Assembly (NCBI RefSeq): GCF_011761475.1
Contig: NZ_JAASRS010000001.1
Coordinates: 1,860,001 to 1,924,000, forward strand
Source of the DNA: Saccharococcus thermophilus
GTDB taxonomy: Bacteria; Bacillota; Bacilli; Bacillales; Anoxybacillaceae
Length of the DNA stretch: 64,000 nucleotides
Reading direction: 5' to 3'
The position numbers and the translations under genes are program-made. Under the pieces are notes generated by a model. The model saw nothing but the letters and a program-made list of their open reading frames with translations, made no database searches and was not told the DNA's origin. Within the stretch, counting starts at the first letter, position 1, and every line of letters begins with the position of its first letter. Below are positions 16,345 through 25,500 of the stretch, in pieces.

Positions 16345-17118
16345 TCAAAAAATGGATAAAACGACGTAAACCAACGCCGAACAGGCAATAGACAAAACGT
16401 TCACCACATCATTGTTGATAAAACGATATCCTTTGATATGCACCGTTTTCTGCCCACAATGTTCCTTACGTTCCGTTTGCATCCCGCATATTGGGCAGCG
16501 GTAAACCGCCTGCCAAACCGCGCCAAACCACGTATCAAACAAACTGCCAAGCCAGCCGAAAAACGCAACCGTCATAACCGGGATATTTTCCCATTGGAGG
16601 GCGCCTGCAGCCCCAATCAGAGCGGCTCCGAAAAAAGCGGCGGCCGTGCCAAGCAGCGTCACCGCTCCTGATGTTCCCGCTTCTACTTTTTTAAAATTTG
16701 TCAACAATCTTGGCGGCTGCTTGCTTAAACTGCCGATTTCCGACGCCCACGTATCCGCATTTGCAGCAGCGATGGAAATGATAAACAAAGAAAGAAACAG
16801 CGGCGATGAACGCAACAGCGAAAGCAAACTGATCAAAGCGGGAACTCCTCCATTGGCAAACACTTGTATATAGTCGCGGCACCCTCCTTTTTCTACTTTT
16901 TCTGCCAGCTTCTGTTTTTTCTTTTTGCCGATTTTGCTCCAAGCGCTAGAACTAACGAAAAAGATTCCTAGCAGTATTAATCCTCTCCATGAAAATCCCA
17001 TTCCAACGACCGTGCCGACAATAATGGTCGCAATTGCTCCGGAAAGGGAAAGCGACCGAATAAACCACCCTCCGATCGCCACAACAGCGGAAGCGACGAT
17101 ATAGAACCATTCATTCAT
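16345..17118 (-). CDS. DUF92 family integral membrane protein
   Basis: Protein of 257 residues with about six membrane helices. The conserved loops DYIQVFANGGVPAL, ANADTWASEIG and SGAVTLLGTAA are diagnostic of the DUF92 / TIGR00297 family, whose plant members are phytol or phytyl-phosphate kinases. The bacterial substrate is unknown, perhaps an isoprenoid alcohol. A Cys pair (CPICGMQ) lies near the C-terminus. It overlaps yqgN by 8 nt, so the two are probably co-transcribed. Confidence 0.85.
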   Translation of the reverse strand: MNEWFYIVASAVVAIGGWFIRSLSLSGAIATIIVGTVVGMGFSWRGLILLGIFFVSSSAWSKIGKKKKQKLAEKVEKGGCRDYIQVFANGGVPALISLLSLLRSSPLFLSLFIISIAAANADTWASEIGSLSKQPPRLLTNFKKVEAGTSGAVTLLGTAAAFFGAALIGAAGALQWENIPVMTVAFFGWLGSLFDTWFGAVWQAVYRCPICGMQTERKEHCGQKTVHIKGYRFINNDVVNVLSIACSALVYVVLSIF

Positions 17119-17680
17119 TACATTGTATAACTCCTTCGTTTGTAATAATCATTTGTACAGGAACGTCATGCTCTTCTATGGGGAGGAAGTCGACGACTTG
17201 AAAGGAATAAGCTAACGAAACCGTTGGCGCGGATACGTTTCGCAAATAGCGATCATAATATCCCCCGCCATATCCAATGCGATAACCGTTCTTGGAAAAG
17301 CATATTCCCGGAACGATGATCATATCCATATCACTTTTTTTTATTTCGCTTGTCAACGCTTCAATTGGCTCGAGCAGACCAAAGTATGACGATTCTAGCT
17401 GGGAAAACGATGTGATTTGCCGAAATACCATCGTCTTTGTCGCCGGATCGCATTTTGGTACGCTTACCGTTTTTCCTTCGCTCCAAGCCCGTTTAATAAT
17501 AGGTGTTGTATCTATTTCTTTTCCTTTCGAAATAGTAATGGCAATGGTATCCGCATTTTTCCACTGTGGCAGCCGATATAGATTTTCTGCGATTTGTTTA
17601 TCATATGCTTGTTTTTCTTCGTCTGTTAATTGCTGCAGCTTCGCCTGCATCGTCTTGCGGATTTGCTTTTTTGTTTCCAT
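17111..17680 (-). CDS. yqgN: 5-formyltetrahydrofolate cyclo-ligase (YqgN)
   Basis: Enzyme of 189 residues converting 5-formyl-THF to 5,10-methenyl-THF with ATP. It has the family signature RIGYGGGYYDRYL at about residue 135, preceded by DMIIVPGICFSKNG, and an N-terminal basic KKQIRKTMQAKL helix. Length is normal. The start has GGGGGAAAA upstream. Confidence 0.92.
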   Translation of the reverse strand: METKKQIRKTMQAKLQQLTDEEKQAYDKQIAENLYRLPQWKNADTIAITISKGKEIDTTPIIKRAWSEGKTVSVPKCDPATKTMVFRQITSFSQLESSYFGLLEPIEALTSEIKKSDMDMIIVPGICFSKNGYRIGYGGGYYDRYLRNVSAPTVSLAYSFQVVDFLPIEEHDVPVQMIITNEGVIQCNE

Positions 17681-17730
17681 TCTTTTTCCCCCTTTGGTTC
17701 CGCCCGCTAATCAGACGAACAATATAAAAA

Positions 17731-17758
17731 AGCAGCAGGAATCCATTTCCTACTGCTT
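17731..17758 (-). terminator. Terminator of rpmG
   Basis: AAGCAGTAGGAA / TTCCTGCTGCTT stem with one mismatch, then TTTTTT on the minus strand. It starts at the rpmG stop codon. Confidence 0.75.
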
Positions 17759-17906
17759 ACTTCGTTTCGCGATGAAGCGTTACTTTTTTGTCTCTTGGGC
17801 AATATTTTTTTAATTCAAGGCGATCAGGATTATTGCGTTTATTTTTGGACGTAATATAGTTACGTTCACCGCATTCTGTACAAGCTAGTGTAATATTTAC
17901 GCGCAT
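17757..17906 (-). CDS. rpmG: 50S ribosomal protein L33
   Basis: Protein of 49 residues, [17 protein letters not shown]... ending in [17 protein letters not shown]. It keeps the first CxxC pair but has only one Cys in the second, the RpmGA pattern of B. subtilis rather than a full zinc ribbon. The ATG at 17906 follows GGAGGGAAGAAGC. A promoter-like TGGAAA-N17-TATCAT lies upstream. Confidence 0.93.
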   Translation of the reverse strand: MRVNITLACTECGERNYITSKNKRNNPDRLELKKYCPRDKKVTLHRETK

Positions 17907-18060
17907 GCTTCTTCCCTCCAAACTACTATAGTTAAACTTATAATCAGACCTTTCTATGATAGCATTTTTTTTTGGTGATTTCCACATCTAAATTTACGCT
18001 TTTTGCAAATTACGTATTTATCGAAAAAACAAACCTATGATATAGTGAAATAGGGTGATA

Positions 18061-18420
18061 ATGATGATCGAATACACGATGATCGTTTTGGCGGCTTTAT
18101 CCGTTTTTCTTCTCATTATTTCTTTTTTTGGCAAGGACGAGATGAAACAGCTGGAAGAACAAATCGACCATCTTGCCATTTCACTGGCGCAAGAAACCTA
18201 TCAAATCAAAAAGCGCCTGCAAGTATTGGAAGAAGAATTGCTTATTCCGCATGAGGGCGGGGCAAGCATCGCGCCGGCTCGTCATGACGACTCTCTTTCT
18301 TCTTTGCAAAAGCGCGTGCTTTTTCTTTATAAGCAAGGGCTCTCTTATGAGCAAATCGCCCGCGAAACCGCCCTTACTACCGAAGAAGTGCGCATGATGC
18401 TAAGGGGAATCGGAACATGA
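18061..18420 (+). CDS. Small membrane protein with coiled coil and C-terminal HTH
   Basis: About 119 residues: an N-terminal membrane helix (residues 5-22), a charged coiled coil (DEMKQLEEQIDHLAISLAQ to about 65) and a C-terminal HTH-like module (LYKQGLSYEQIARETALTTEEVRMML). This resembles SwrB-like or DUF6115 proteins. By position it corresponds to B. subtilis yqzD. Starts at 18055 (GTG), 18061 and 18064 are all possible after AGGGTGA. It overlaps the next gene (ATGA). Confidence 0.7.
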   Translation: MMIEYTMIVLAALSVFLLIISFFGKDEMKQLEEQIDHLAISLAQETYQIKKRLQVLEEELLIPHEGGASIAPARHDDSLSSLQKRVLFLYKQGLSYEQIARETALTTEEVRMMLRGIGT

Positions 18421-18866
18421 GGACAAAACAAACCATTCGTGCTGCTGCGTTAGGGATGTTATTCGCCACTTCGGTCATGGGGACCGCTTACTATATAGAG
18501 CCCAAGACACTGACTAAGGCAAAACTTGACGACGTCCTGGAAAAAGAAGGGCTTGTTGCCATCCGTGAATCGGAATATAAAAAATTAATAGAAGCAGCAA
18601 AGAAAAAGCAATCCACTTTGGCCCCAACTCATCCTTCTTCGCCAAAAACGGTGTTTGTTTACTCCCTTACCATTCAAAAAGGCGATGTACCGAACGATTT
18701 CGCGCAAAAATTAGAAAATGCCCATATTATTAGCGATGCCGATACGCTTGTCGCTTATTTGCAAACACATGGACTCACCCGCTATATCCGTCCTGGCACT
18801 TATCAAGTACATAGCGATATGAGTTATGAAGAGATTGGCAAACTAATTACAAACAAATCCAAATAA
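18417..18866 (+). CDS. MltG-like (YceG C-terminal-like) secreted or anchored protein
   Basis: Protein of 149 residues with an N-terminal signal anchor (about 8-25). The C-terminal module SLTIQKGDVPNDFAQKL... ADTLVAYLQTHGLTRYIRPGTYQV resembles the LysM-like part of MltG endolytic transglycosylases but lacks the catalytic domain. By position it corresponds to B. subtilis yqzC. It is coupled to the upstream HTH-bearing membrane protein, so the pair may act together in the envelope. Confidence 0.7.
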   Translation: MRTKQTIRAAALGMLFATSVMGTAYYIEPKTLTKAKLDDVLEKEGLVAIRESEYKKLIEAAKKKQSTLAPTHPSSPKTVFVYSLTIQKGDVPNDFAQKLENAHIISDADTLVAYLQTHGLTRYIRPGTYQVHSDMSYEEIGKLITNKSK

Positions 18867-18868
18867 AC

Positions 18869-18904
18869 AAAAGGGCATTCCCGAATGCAGGAATAGCCCT
18901 TTAT
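18869..18904. terminator. Bidirectional terminator before pstB
   Basis: AAAAGGGCATTCC / GGAATAGCCCTTTT stem between convergent genes, with A and T tracts on both sides. Confidence 0.85.
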
Positions 18905-18906
18905 TT

Positions 18907-19722
18907 TTATCCAAATCTCCCTGAAATATAATCTTCTGTCCGTTTATCTCTTGGATTGGAAAACAATTGGTTCGTATCGCCGTACTCAACCACTTCTCCG
19001 TTCAAGAAAAATGCCGTTTTATCAGAAATACGAGCCGCTTGCTGCATATTATGCGTAACAATAATAATGGTGTAATGTTGTTTCAGCTGTTGCAGCAGTT
19101 CTTCCACTTTGGCGGTCGAGATTGGATCTAATGCCGAAGTCGGCTCATCCATTAAAATCACGTCCGGCTCCACCGCAAGGCAACGGGCGATGCACAGCCG
19201 CTGCTGTTGTCCTCCTGATAGACGATAAGCATGTTCATGCAGCCGATCTTTCACTTCGTCCCAAAGCGCGGCGGCACGCAAGCTTTTTTCAACAATATCA
19301 TCCAACACGCTTTTTTTGCGAATCCCATGTATGCGCGGACCGTAAGCAACATTATCGTAAATCGATTTTGGAAACGGATTTGGCTTTTGAAAAACCATCC
19401 CGACATTTGTACGCAATTGCTCTACGTGATAGGGACGATCAAAAATGTTTCGCCCGCGATAAGTGATTTCGCCGGTAATGCGAACCTGAGGGGATAATTC
19501 AATCATGCGGTTTAATGTTTTGATATAAGTAGACTTGCCGCAGCCAGAAGGGCCGATGATCGCCGTAATTTCTTTTTCCGCAAAAGATAAATCGATGTTT
19601 TTTAAAGCATGATGGCTGCCATACCAAACATTAAGCTGGCGTGTACGATATACTTCCTCTTTTTTTACACTTTCATGAAGCGGACGTACATCCTCCCGTT
19701 CCAGTACCGCTGTAATCGCCAT
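18907..19722 (-). CDS. pstB: Phosphate ABC transporter ATPase PstB
   Basis: Protein of 271 residues, the ATP-binding subunit of the PstSCAB high-affinity phosphate importer. Walker [10 protein letters not shown] (about residue 56), Q-loop VFQKPNPFP, signature LSGGQQQRL, Walker [14 protein letters not shown] and switch His in VTHNM are intact. The start has AAAGGAGAG. It is separated from pstSCA by more than 9.7 kb. Its upstream region has lost contact with a PhoP-type box because of the IS insertion at 19827. Confidence 0.95.
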   Translation of the reverse strand: MAITAVLEREDVRPLHESVKKEEVYRTRQLNVWYGSHHALKNIDLSFAEKEITAIIGPSGCGKSTYIKTLNRMIELSPQVRITGEITYRGRNIFDRPYHVEQLRTNVGMVFQKPNPFPKSIYDNVAYGPRIHGIRKKSVLDDIVEKSLRAAALWDEVKDRLHEHAYRLSGGQQQRLCIARCLAVEPDVILMDEPTSALDPISTAKVEELLQQLKQHYTIIIVTHNMQQAARISDKTAFFLNGEVVEYGDTNQLFSNPRDKRTEDYISGRFG

Positions 19723-19819
19723 AAAATGTCTCTCCTTTGATTTATGATGAAAAGAAAGGGCACATGCCTTTCTGAAGCGCGTTCTTGTCTATTGCTTTCA
19801 TTCTTTCTTCAGTATTACT

Positions 19820-19850
19820 GTATAACTCACATTTCGCACCCTAACAAGGT
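19820..19850 (-). promoter_or_regulatory. Possible hybrid promoter at the IS end for pstB
   Basis: On the minus strand TTGTTA, inside the IS end, is 17 nt from TATACA, which lies in the target-repeat copy next to pstB. Each hexamer matches consensus at 4 of 6 positions. It could drive pstB from the element boundary; this is inference. Confidence 0.35.
19821..19826. repeat. Left target-site duplication of the IS1634-like element
   Basis: GTATAA directly outside the left inverted repeat, identical to GTATAA at 23154-23159. Confidence 0.85.
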
Positions 19851-20934
19851 CAAAACAAAGGATTTTTTATTTAGTTTTTCAGAATAACTTTTTGACCAAC
19901 ACAACGAGCGATGGCAATCCTTTTTTTACCATCGCTGGTCGTTCCGTATCACGTTACACGTAGATGCTCTCATCCATGCCCAATCCCTGCAGAATCCTTC
20001 GCTGATCAGGGGTAAGGGAGCGATCCAGTGAGCGTTGGATGCGCCCATCCGGCAGCTTGAACAGGACGACGTTCACATATTGAAACAGCTGAAAAATCGC
20101 CTGTCCCGTCGGCCGGGTCAGCTTGCGGCCTCCAGGACCCTTCAACGGGTGTTCTGGAGTAATAAACTGACGCACTCGGCGCTGAAAAACGCGGTAAATA
20201 GCCAAGGCCAACAGAAACAAATAGCCTAATACTGCGACCCGTTCTGGTTTTTTGACGTAAATCTCATCCGTGAAAAACGGATCTTTCAAAAAAGCGAAGT
20301 TCATTTCCACCGAGATCTGCCCTTTATACAGCTTCAAGATCTCTTGGGCATCCATGGGTTGGCCCTTCCATTCCTTCGGAACGGTCGTGACAAGGACAAA
20401 CCGGGACGCTTTCCGTCTCGCCTGTTCCCACGCGTCTTGGTCGAATTCGACGTCAAGGTGCAAGAAATACAGCGTCTCCACCTCGGGTTCCGCCCCTTTT
20501 TTCGGCCGTCCGCGCCGTTTTTTCAGGCGTACGATCTCTTCGACCGCGGCCTCAACCCGATGAAACCGGGGGCGAAGGGACGCCTTGAGGGACGCCAAGG
20601 CTTGTTCGGCATCTTCCCGGCAGGAGAAGGGGTGACGCTCCCAACGGGCTTGTTCCTCGCGAAGAAGCTCCGCTTCTTTGGTTCGTTCTTTTTCAAGCGT
20701 CTTTCCTTTTCGCTGGTCGAGCGCGCTCGATTCAACAACGATCAGCCGAACGGGGTGGCCTTCATACGTCGAGGCCGTTTCCCATACCCGGTACGTGGCG
20801 CCGTTTCTCTCCGCCAACGTAAAGGGATCGCTCCACGTCGTGTCCTCAGCATCCGCTTCGGCCAGCGCGGTTTTCACGATCCGGAGCGACGAAGGGCCTC
20901 TGGTGATCAAAAAGGCGTTGGCCGCTTTGGTTTG

Positions 20935-22365
20935 GTACCGTCAAGAATTTTGTGTAATATAATGGGGGTAGGGTTTCTCTGAAATGGATTTGGAATGAAT
21001 AGGGAACTAGTTTCCTCCACACAGGAGACTGAATATTCAGTCTCCTGTGTGGAAAGGGAGAATCCCCCTATTTTGTTTATTTACAGTATTTGGTTAATGA
21101 TAACGTTCTTCAAACATTCGCTCGAGGGCTTCCTGTGCTTCGGCAAATCCTCGCAACTTTCGCCCTGCCCATTTCTCATTAAAATCTTGAATGGTCAAAT
21201 ATACGATTTTTTCAGCGGCTTCTAAACTATTCAAACTGTTCATCGGCTTTAGACGTTTCCGAATCTCCTTGATCGTTCGTTCAATGGCATTCGTCGTGTA
21301 AATCACACTTCGAATACTGCTTGGATAATCCATAAATGTAAGGAGGACATCCAACTCATTGGCCCAAGATTGAACTTCTCTCGGATACTTGCTTGACCAT
21401 TTCGACTCAAACTGTTGAAACATCTGTAACGCCATCTCCTTATTCGGCGCGCGATAAATCAGCCTGAGATCCTCGGCCACTTCAAATTGGTCTTTTTTCC
21501 GAACACGATGGAGCGTGTTACGGACTTTGTGAACGACACAACGCTGCACATCGGCTTTCGGATAAACCGCCTTAAAGGCTTCCTCCAACCCTGGTAGTCC
21601 ATCGAATATGCCCAGAAGCACTTCCTTGGCGCCTCTTTGGTAGAGGTGTTGAAGAATTTCCTGCCATACATAGGCGCTTTCTTGTCCTCCCACAAAGAAA
21701 TCAAGAATTTCGCGATATCCTTCTTCGTTCACCCCTAACACCACATAAATGACTTCTTTCTCCACGGTTTCGCGACGAAGTTTTACGTATAAACCATCCA
21801 AATATAAGACGGAATAACGCTTGTGCAGTGGACGAGTGTGCCATTTCTCGATGTCTTCCTTCACGACATCGGTAATACGGCTGATCGTCGCAGGAGAATA
21901 GGTGCTTCCTAGAATTCGTTCGATAAACTTGCCAATTTCCCGTGTACTCATGCCACTTTGGTACATCCTAATGATTGCTTCCTCCAGCCAGCCGGTGTGC
22001 CGTTGGTAAGGGGCAAACAACTGTGTTTGAAATTCTCCGTTTCGGTCTCTAGGGACCAAAAGACCTTCAATCCGGCCATATTGCGTATCTAGATTTCGTT
22101 GATAGTAGCCGTTTCTCATATTTGATGTTCCGGCCTGTTCTATTTCGAGGAAATTCTTGATTTCTTCCCGCATGATCAGTTCTAATTTTTCCTTTACAAA
22201 CTGACGAATGACACTTTCCAGTTGATTTGCCCAGTCGACATTCGGTATACTTTTAGACATAGGTAGGGTTCTCCTTTCTCTGGAATGTTTGGGTTCAATC
22301 AGAGAATACCCTACCTTTTTTATTTTGATCTAGTAAAATGCTTTACACAAAATTTTATACATCAT
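20935..22365 (-). mobile_element. IS256-family insertion sequence nested in the IS1634-like element
   Basis: Flanked by the direct repeats CTTTGGTTTG at 20925-20934 and 22366-22375 (8 bp of true duplication plus up to 2 bp by chance). Subterminal inverted repeats contain AATTTTGTGTAA on the left and TTACACAAAATT on the right. The length of about 1.43 kb and one transposase gene fit IS256. The frame of the host transposase confirms the insertion point. Confidence 0.9.
21094..22260 (-). CDS. IS256-family (mutator-type) transposase
   Basis: Protein of 388 residues. The DDE triad is visible as LYLDGLYVK (Asp), GIFDGLPGLEEAF (Asp) and TTNAIERTIKEIR (Glu); CVVHKVRN is the conserved C/H motif of the family. 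N-terminal helical region residues 1-150. Frame and ends are intact, so it is likely functional. Confidence 0.95.
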   Translation of the reverse strand: MSKSIPNVDWANQLESVIRQFVKEKLELIMREEIKNFLEIEQAGTSNMRNGYYQRNLDTQYGRIEGLLVPRDRNGEFQTQLFAPYQRHTGWLEEAIIRMYQSGMSTREIGKFIERILGSTYSPATISRITDVVKEDIEKWHTRPLHKRYSVLYLDGLYVKLRRETVEKEVIYVVLGVNEEGYREILDFFVGGQESAYVWQEILQHLYQRGAKEVLLGIFDGLPGLEEAFKAVYPKADVQRCVVHKVRNTLHRVRKKDQFEVAEDLRLIYRAPNKEMALQMFQQFESKWSSKYPREVQSWANELDVLLTFMDYPSSIRSVIYTTNAIERTIKEIRKRLKPMNSLNSLEAAEKIVYLTIQDFNEKWAGRKLRGFAEAQEALERMFEERYH

Positions 22366-23153
22366 CTTTGGTTTGCGCCAGGGTCTCTTTCGTCATCGCG
22401 GCGGAATCGGCCACGTAAATCCATTCGTCTTCGATTTTGGCCTGCTTCAGCTGTTCATGGACACGAGACAGCACCTCGGGATTCCATGTTTTATCGGGCA
22501 GGTTGCCATCGTGCACATCGCCGTAAAACGGGATGCCGTCCTCGTTGCCGACCAGTCCGAAACCGATCTGTTTTTGCCAACGATGATGGCGGTTGTAGCC
22601 ATGTGTGATTTGTAAGGCCTCTAACGAGGCCGATTCATACGCGCCGTAAACGGTCTTGTCCGTCGTATCGGCGTGGAAGGCTCGGAGGGAAAGGCCTTCT
22701 TTTCGATAAATATGAATCAAGCAAGTGCTGATGACGTTGTGAATGCCAGCCTCATACAGGCGATCGAGATGACGGGCCAACGCATCGTCGTTCAACCAGG
22801 AAGGATGGAGATCGGGACGGATGAGTTTCTCACAATCGACCTCCTGAGCCCAATGTTCCAAGTGAACAAGGGCTTGCCGGCCGTCAAACACATTGTAGAG
22901 GATGGCCTGAACGGCATCGCTGACTCGCGTTTGGCACTGCGGATCGACGGGCACGAGATGGTCAATCAATTGAGGCAGACCCAGTTTCTTGAATAGGGCA
23001 CTTATTATATTCAAATAAGAATTGCGATAGACCTTTTTGACTTGAACGTTCATAAGTGAAAAACTCCTTTACGTTCCTTGTGTGTCAAGGATTCATTCGA
23101 CATCGGAACGAAAAAATCCTCCCGATTTTCGTCGAGAGGGTGCGAAATGTGAG

Positions 23154-23159
23154 GTATAA
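23154..23159. repeat. Right target-site duplication of the IS1634-like element
   Basis: GTATAA directly outside the right inverted repeat and overlapping the -10 region of the stranded Pho-box promoter. Confidence 0.85.
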
Positions 23160-23193
23160 TACTTTTTTTAACGGAATGTTAATTCTATGTTAA
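23155..23193 (-). promoter_or_regulatory. Stranded PhoP box promoter
   Basis: On the minus strand TTAACA, TTAACA and TTAAAA are spaced exactly 11 bp apart (plus-strand starts 23188, 23177, 23166) and are followed by a TATTATAC -10 region. TT(A/T)ACA-like repeats at 11-bp period are the known B. subtilis PhoP box. Its transcript now runs into the IS1634-like element rather than pstB. Confidence 0.75.
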
Positions 23194-23212
23194 ACTTTAA
23201 TAAATAATAGAG

Positions 23213-23236
23213 AAGGCGCCAAAAAAGGCGCCTTTG
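23213..23236 (-). terminator. Probable terminator of pbpA
   Basis: AAGGCGCC / GGCGCCTT stem with a six-T loop, 20 nt after pbpA; the downstream tract (CTCTATTATTT) is only moderately T-rich. Confidence 0.6.
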
Positions 23237-23255
23237 CTACGTGCTTCATATATCG

Positions 23256-25391
23256 TTATTGATTTTGTCCGCTACTTGCTGTTGCATTTTGAGCCTGATC
23301 GGTGACATGTCCTCTTGCTCGCTCCGCTTTCAGCTCAAAATACGCGTCTAAGATTCGTCTGCCGATTCTGTTGTTAATGCCGTCGCTCTCTCCTTGCGTC
23401 GCCCAAGGGACGACAACGGCAAACGCCACTTCCGGATCGTTGTACGGCGCGTATCCAACCAGTGTTAAGTTATAAGTTGGCTTATTGCGCATGCTTTTGA
23501 TCGGACCGTCATAGAACGCTTGGGCGGTACCTGTCTTTCCTGCTGGTTTATAAGGCGCATTGGCGAAATACGCATACGCGGTTCCTTTCGGCATCTGCAT
23601 CACCCGGCGGAATCCTTCCTGCACCCGTTTAATATATTCTGTCTTCATATCGATCCGGTTCAATACAACCGGTTCAAAGCTTTGGACAATCGGTCCGAGT
23701 TCTTTATTATTATCGCTTGGAGTGCGAATTTCCTTGACAATTTGCGGCTTCATCCGATAGCCGCCGTTGGCAATTGTTGATACATATTGCGCCATTTGCA
23801 TCGGGGTGTACATATCGTATTGGCCTATGGCTAGGTCTAGCAATTTCCCGGCGGTACCCGTTTCTGTTCCCTGAAAGCCGCTAAGCTCGTTTGGCAAATC
23901 AATTCCCGTCTTCACTCCCAGCCCAAATTCGCTAAAATACTTGCGAATGGTCGTGAACGCTTCGGGATTAATGCTTAATGACCGGTGTGGGCGATACTTC
24001 CCGCCACCGATGGCGATCGCCGTTTTAAACATATATACGTTCGAGGAACGCTGCAGCGCAGTCAACTCATTGATCGTCCCCATCGTCTGCCACGATTTTT
24101 TAGGTGGCGTGCCTTTGATATATAATGGTTCGTCAACGATGTAAGTATTCGGATGCAATACTCCTGTTTGAAAGCCCGTCAGGACCATCGCTCCCTTTAC
24201 GGCCGATCCCATGGCATAAGCTGAGGTGAGGTTGCCAATAGCAAAATCAACAAATTTTGTTTTTCCATTTTCATCTCTTGTGAGCAGTTTTCCAGCCATC
24301 GATAAAACTTCTCCCGTTTTCGGGTTCATCATCACCACAAACGCCCGGTCAAGCAGCGGGGATCTTCCCTTGCGCTTTGTTGCCATGATTTCTTGTTCGA
24401 TAATTTTTTCTACCCGCTGTTGAAGATCCATATCAATCGTTAAAATGAGGTCCTTTCCACGCTCTCCGTCATATATTTTCTCTATCGAAGTAACATTGCC
24501 GGACTGATCGACCACATTTTTGATTTTTGCTTTTTTGCCGTGCAGCACATCCTCATATTGCGCCTCCAAATAACTTTTTCCTACACGGTCGTTGCGGCTG
24601 TAATCACGTGCTAAAAAATAATCGAGCAGTTCGCGCGGAATCCCTTCACCATCTTTCGTCACATTGCCAAGCACAGAACGAAACGTATTTCCATATACAT
24701 AACGGCGCTCCCAGTCGACGGTCGTATTTACACCCGGCAATTCCTCTAAATGCTCGCTCACCACCGCATATTCTTTGTCCGTTACACCATCGTTTTTCAC
24801 TATCTGCGGCGTTAGCGCATAGCCGCTATCCATTTGATGTTTAATCGCGATAACTTCCAATTCCTTCTTGGAAATTTCAGCCAAGTCAGCTGGCGTAATG
24901 CGCTTTAATGTCAGCTCATATATTTTTTTGTCGATTTCCTTCTGCGATAGCCCCTGCTTTTCGAGTTTTTTCCGCTCTTCTTTGCTTACTTTTTTTTCTG
25001 CTTTGTCTTTTCGTGTTAAAATCCAATAGTCTTTCATATCGCGTTCGGTCACTTTATCAATCATCGATTTATCGACAACGATATATTGCGCCAGCTTCTG
25101 CGCCACTTTCAACGTATCTTCCGGCGTCGTTGTTTTTGAATGCGTATAGGTAATCGCTTTTTTCGGAATATTATCTACAATAACGTGATGAAAGCGATCG
25201 TAAATTTTCCCGCGCGGCACCGGCGTACTGACCACCTCATCTGCCGTACGCTCGGCCTCTTTCCGATAATCCTCACCATAAACAATTTGTACGACACCGA
25301 GTCGTAAAATAAGGGCCGAAAATAGTAAAAATACAACAAAAAAAAGAATATTTAAACGAAACGGCACTTGTGCTCGTTTTTTCTTTTTCAA
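23256..25391 (-). CDS. pbpA: Penicillin-binding protein 2A-type transpeptidase PbpA
   Basis: Class B PBP of 711 residues for elongation-type peptidoglycan cross-linking. N-terminal membrane anchor (about 15-35), PBP dimerisation domain beginning at PRGKIYDR, and C-terminal transpeptidase with SxxK as AMGSAVKG, SxN as SSNVYM and KTGT as [10 protein letters not shown]. The C-terminal tail is Gln/Ser/Ala rich. The order sodA-yqgE-pbpA matches B. subtilis, but pstS does not follow as it does there. Confidence 0.94.
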   Translation of the reverse strand: MKKKKRAQVPFRLNILFFVVFLLFSALILRLGVVQIVYGEDYRKEAERTADEVVSTPVPRGKIYDRFHHVIVDNIPKKAITYTHSKTTTPEDTLKVAQKLAQYIVVDKSMIDKVTERDMKDYWILTRKDKAEKKVSKEERKKLEKQGLSQKEIDKKIYELTLKRITPADLAEISKKELEVIAIKHQMDSGYALTPQIVKNDGVTDKEYAVVSEHLEELPGVNTTVDWERRYVYGNTFRSVLGNVTKDGEGIPRELLDYFLARDYSRNDRVGKSYLEAQYEDVLHGKKAKIKNVVDQSGNVTSIEKIYDGERGKDLILTIDMDLQQRVEKIIEQEIMATKRKGRSPLLDRAFVVMMNPKTGEVLSMAGKLLTRDENGKTKFVDFAIGNLTSAYAMGSAVKGAMVLTGFQTGVLHPNTYIVDEPLYIKGTPPKKSWQTMGTINELTALQRSSNVYMFKTAIAIGGGKYRPHRSLSINPEAFTTIRKYFSEFGLGVKTGIDLPNELSGFQGTETGTAGKLLDLAIGQYDMYTPMQMAQYVSTIANGGYRMKPQIVKEIRTPSDNNKELGPIVQSFEPVVLNRIDMKTEYIKRVQEGFRRVMQMPKGTAYAYFANAPYKPAGKTGTAQAFYDGPIKSMRNKPTYNLTLVGYAPYNDPEVAFAVVVPWATQGESDGINNRIGRRILDAYFELKAERARGHVTDQAQNATASSGQNQ

Positions 25392-25469
25392 CCCGCTCCC
25401 TCCTTTTCTTCGTTCATTTCTTTATTGTAAAAGAAAGAGGCCAACTTTTCTAGAAAAAAACACGGAAAA

Positions 25470-25500
25470 GGGGCTGCCTATGCAGGAGAGCCCCCTTCTT
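25470..25500 (-). terminator. Terminator of yqgE
   Basis: GGGGCT / AGCCCC stem with TTTT on the minus strand, overlapping the end of yqgE. Confidence 0.55.

Larger units (their letters stand above)
19954..23053 (-). pseudogene. IS1634-family transposase, interrupted
   Basis: The N-terminal part (22366-23053) contains the first catalytic Asp region, FHADTTDKTVYG, and the second, YVADSAAMTKE. The C-terminal part (19954-20924) contains the Glu region, SVEMNFAFLKDP. The two parts join in frame at Gln-Thr-Lys once the nested element and one duplicated CTTTGGTTTG are removed (688 + 971 nt = 553 codons with stop). The gene is inactive as it stands because the catalytic triad is split. Confidence 0.9.
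19827..23153 (-). mobile_element. IS1634-like insertion sequence carrying a nested IS256-like element
   Basis: Bounded by perfect 17-bp inverted repeats, CTCACATTTCGCACCCT at 19827-19843 and its complement at 23137-23153, and flanked by 6-bp direct repeats GTATAA. Its transposase is split by a second element at 20935-22365. Removing that element and one 10-bp duplication gives a 1.89-kb IS with one uninterrupted 552-codon transposase. It inserted between a Pho-box promoter and pstB. Confidence 0.9.

Noticed and set aside
7606-17940. Similar stretches near 7606 and 17930 (TTTAACTATA / actatagttaaac)
   Set aside because: Short AT-rich similarity in different contexts with no shared arrangement; probably chance.
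20344-20982. 212-residue plus-strand open frame
   Set aside because: It is the antisense shadow of the IS1634-like transposase; Arg/Gly/Phe-rich composition, no ribosome site and no motif.
23213-23236. GGCGCC hairpin as part of the Pho-box regulation
   Set aside because: Its position right after pbpA is better explained as the pbpA terminator.
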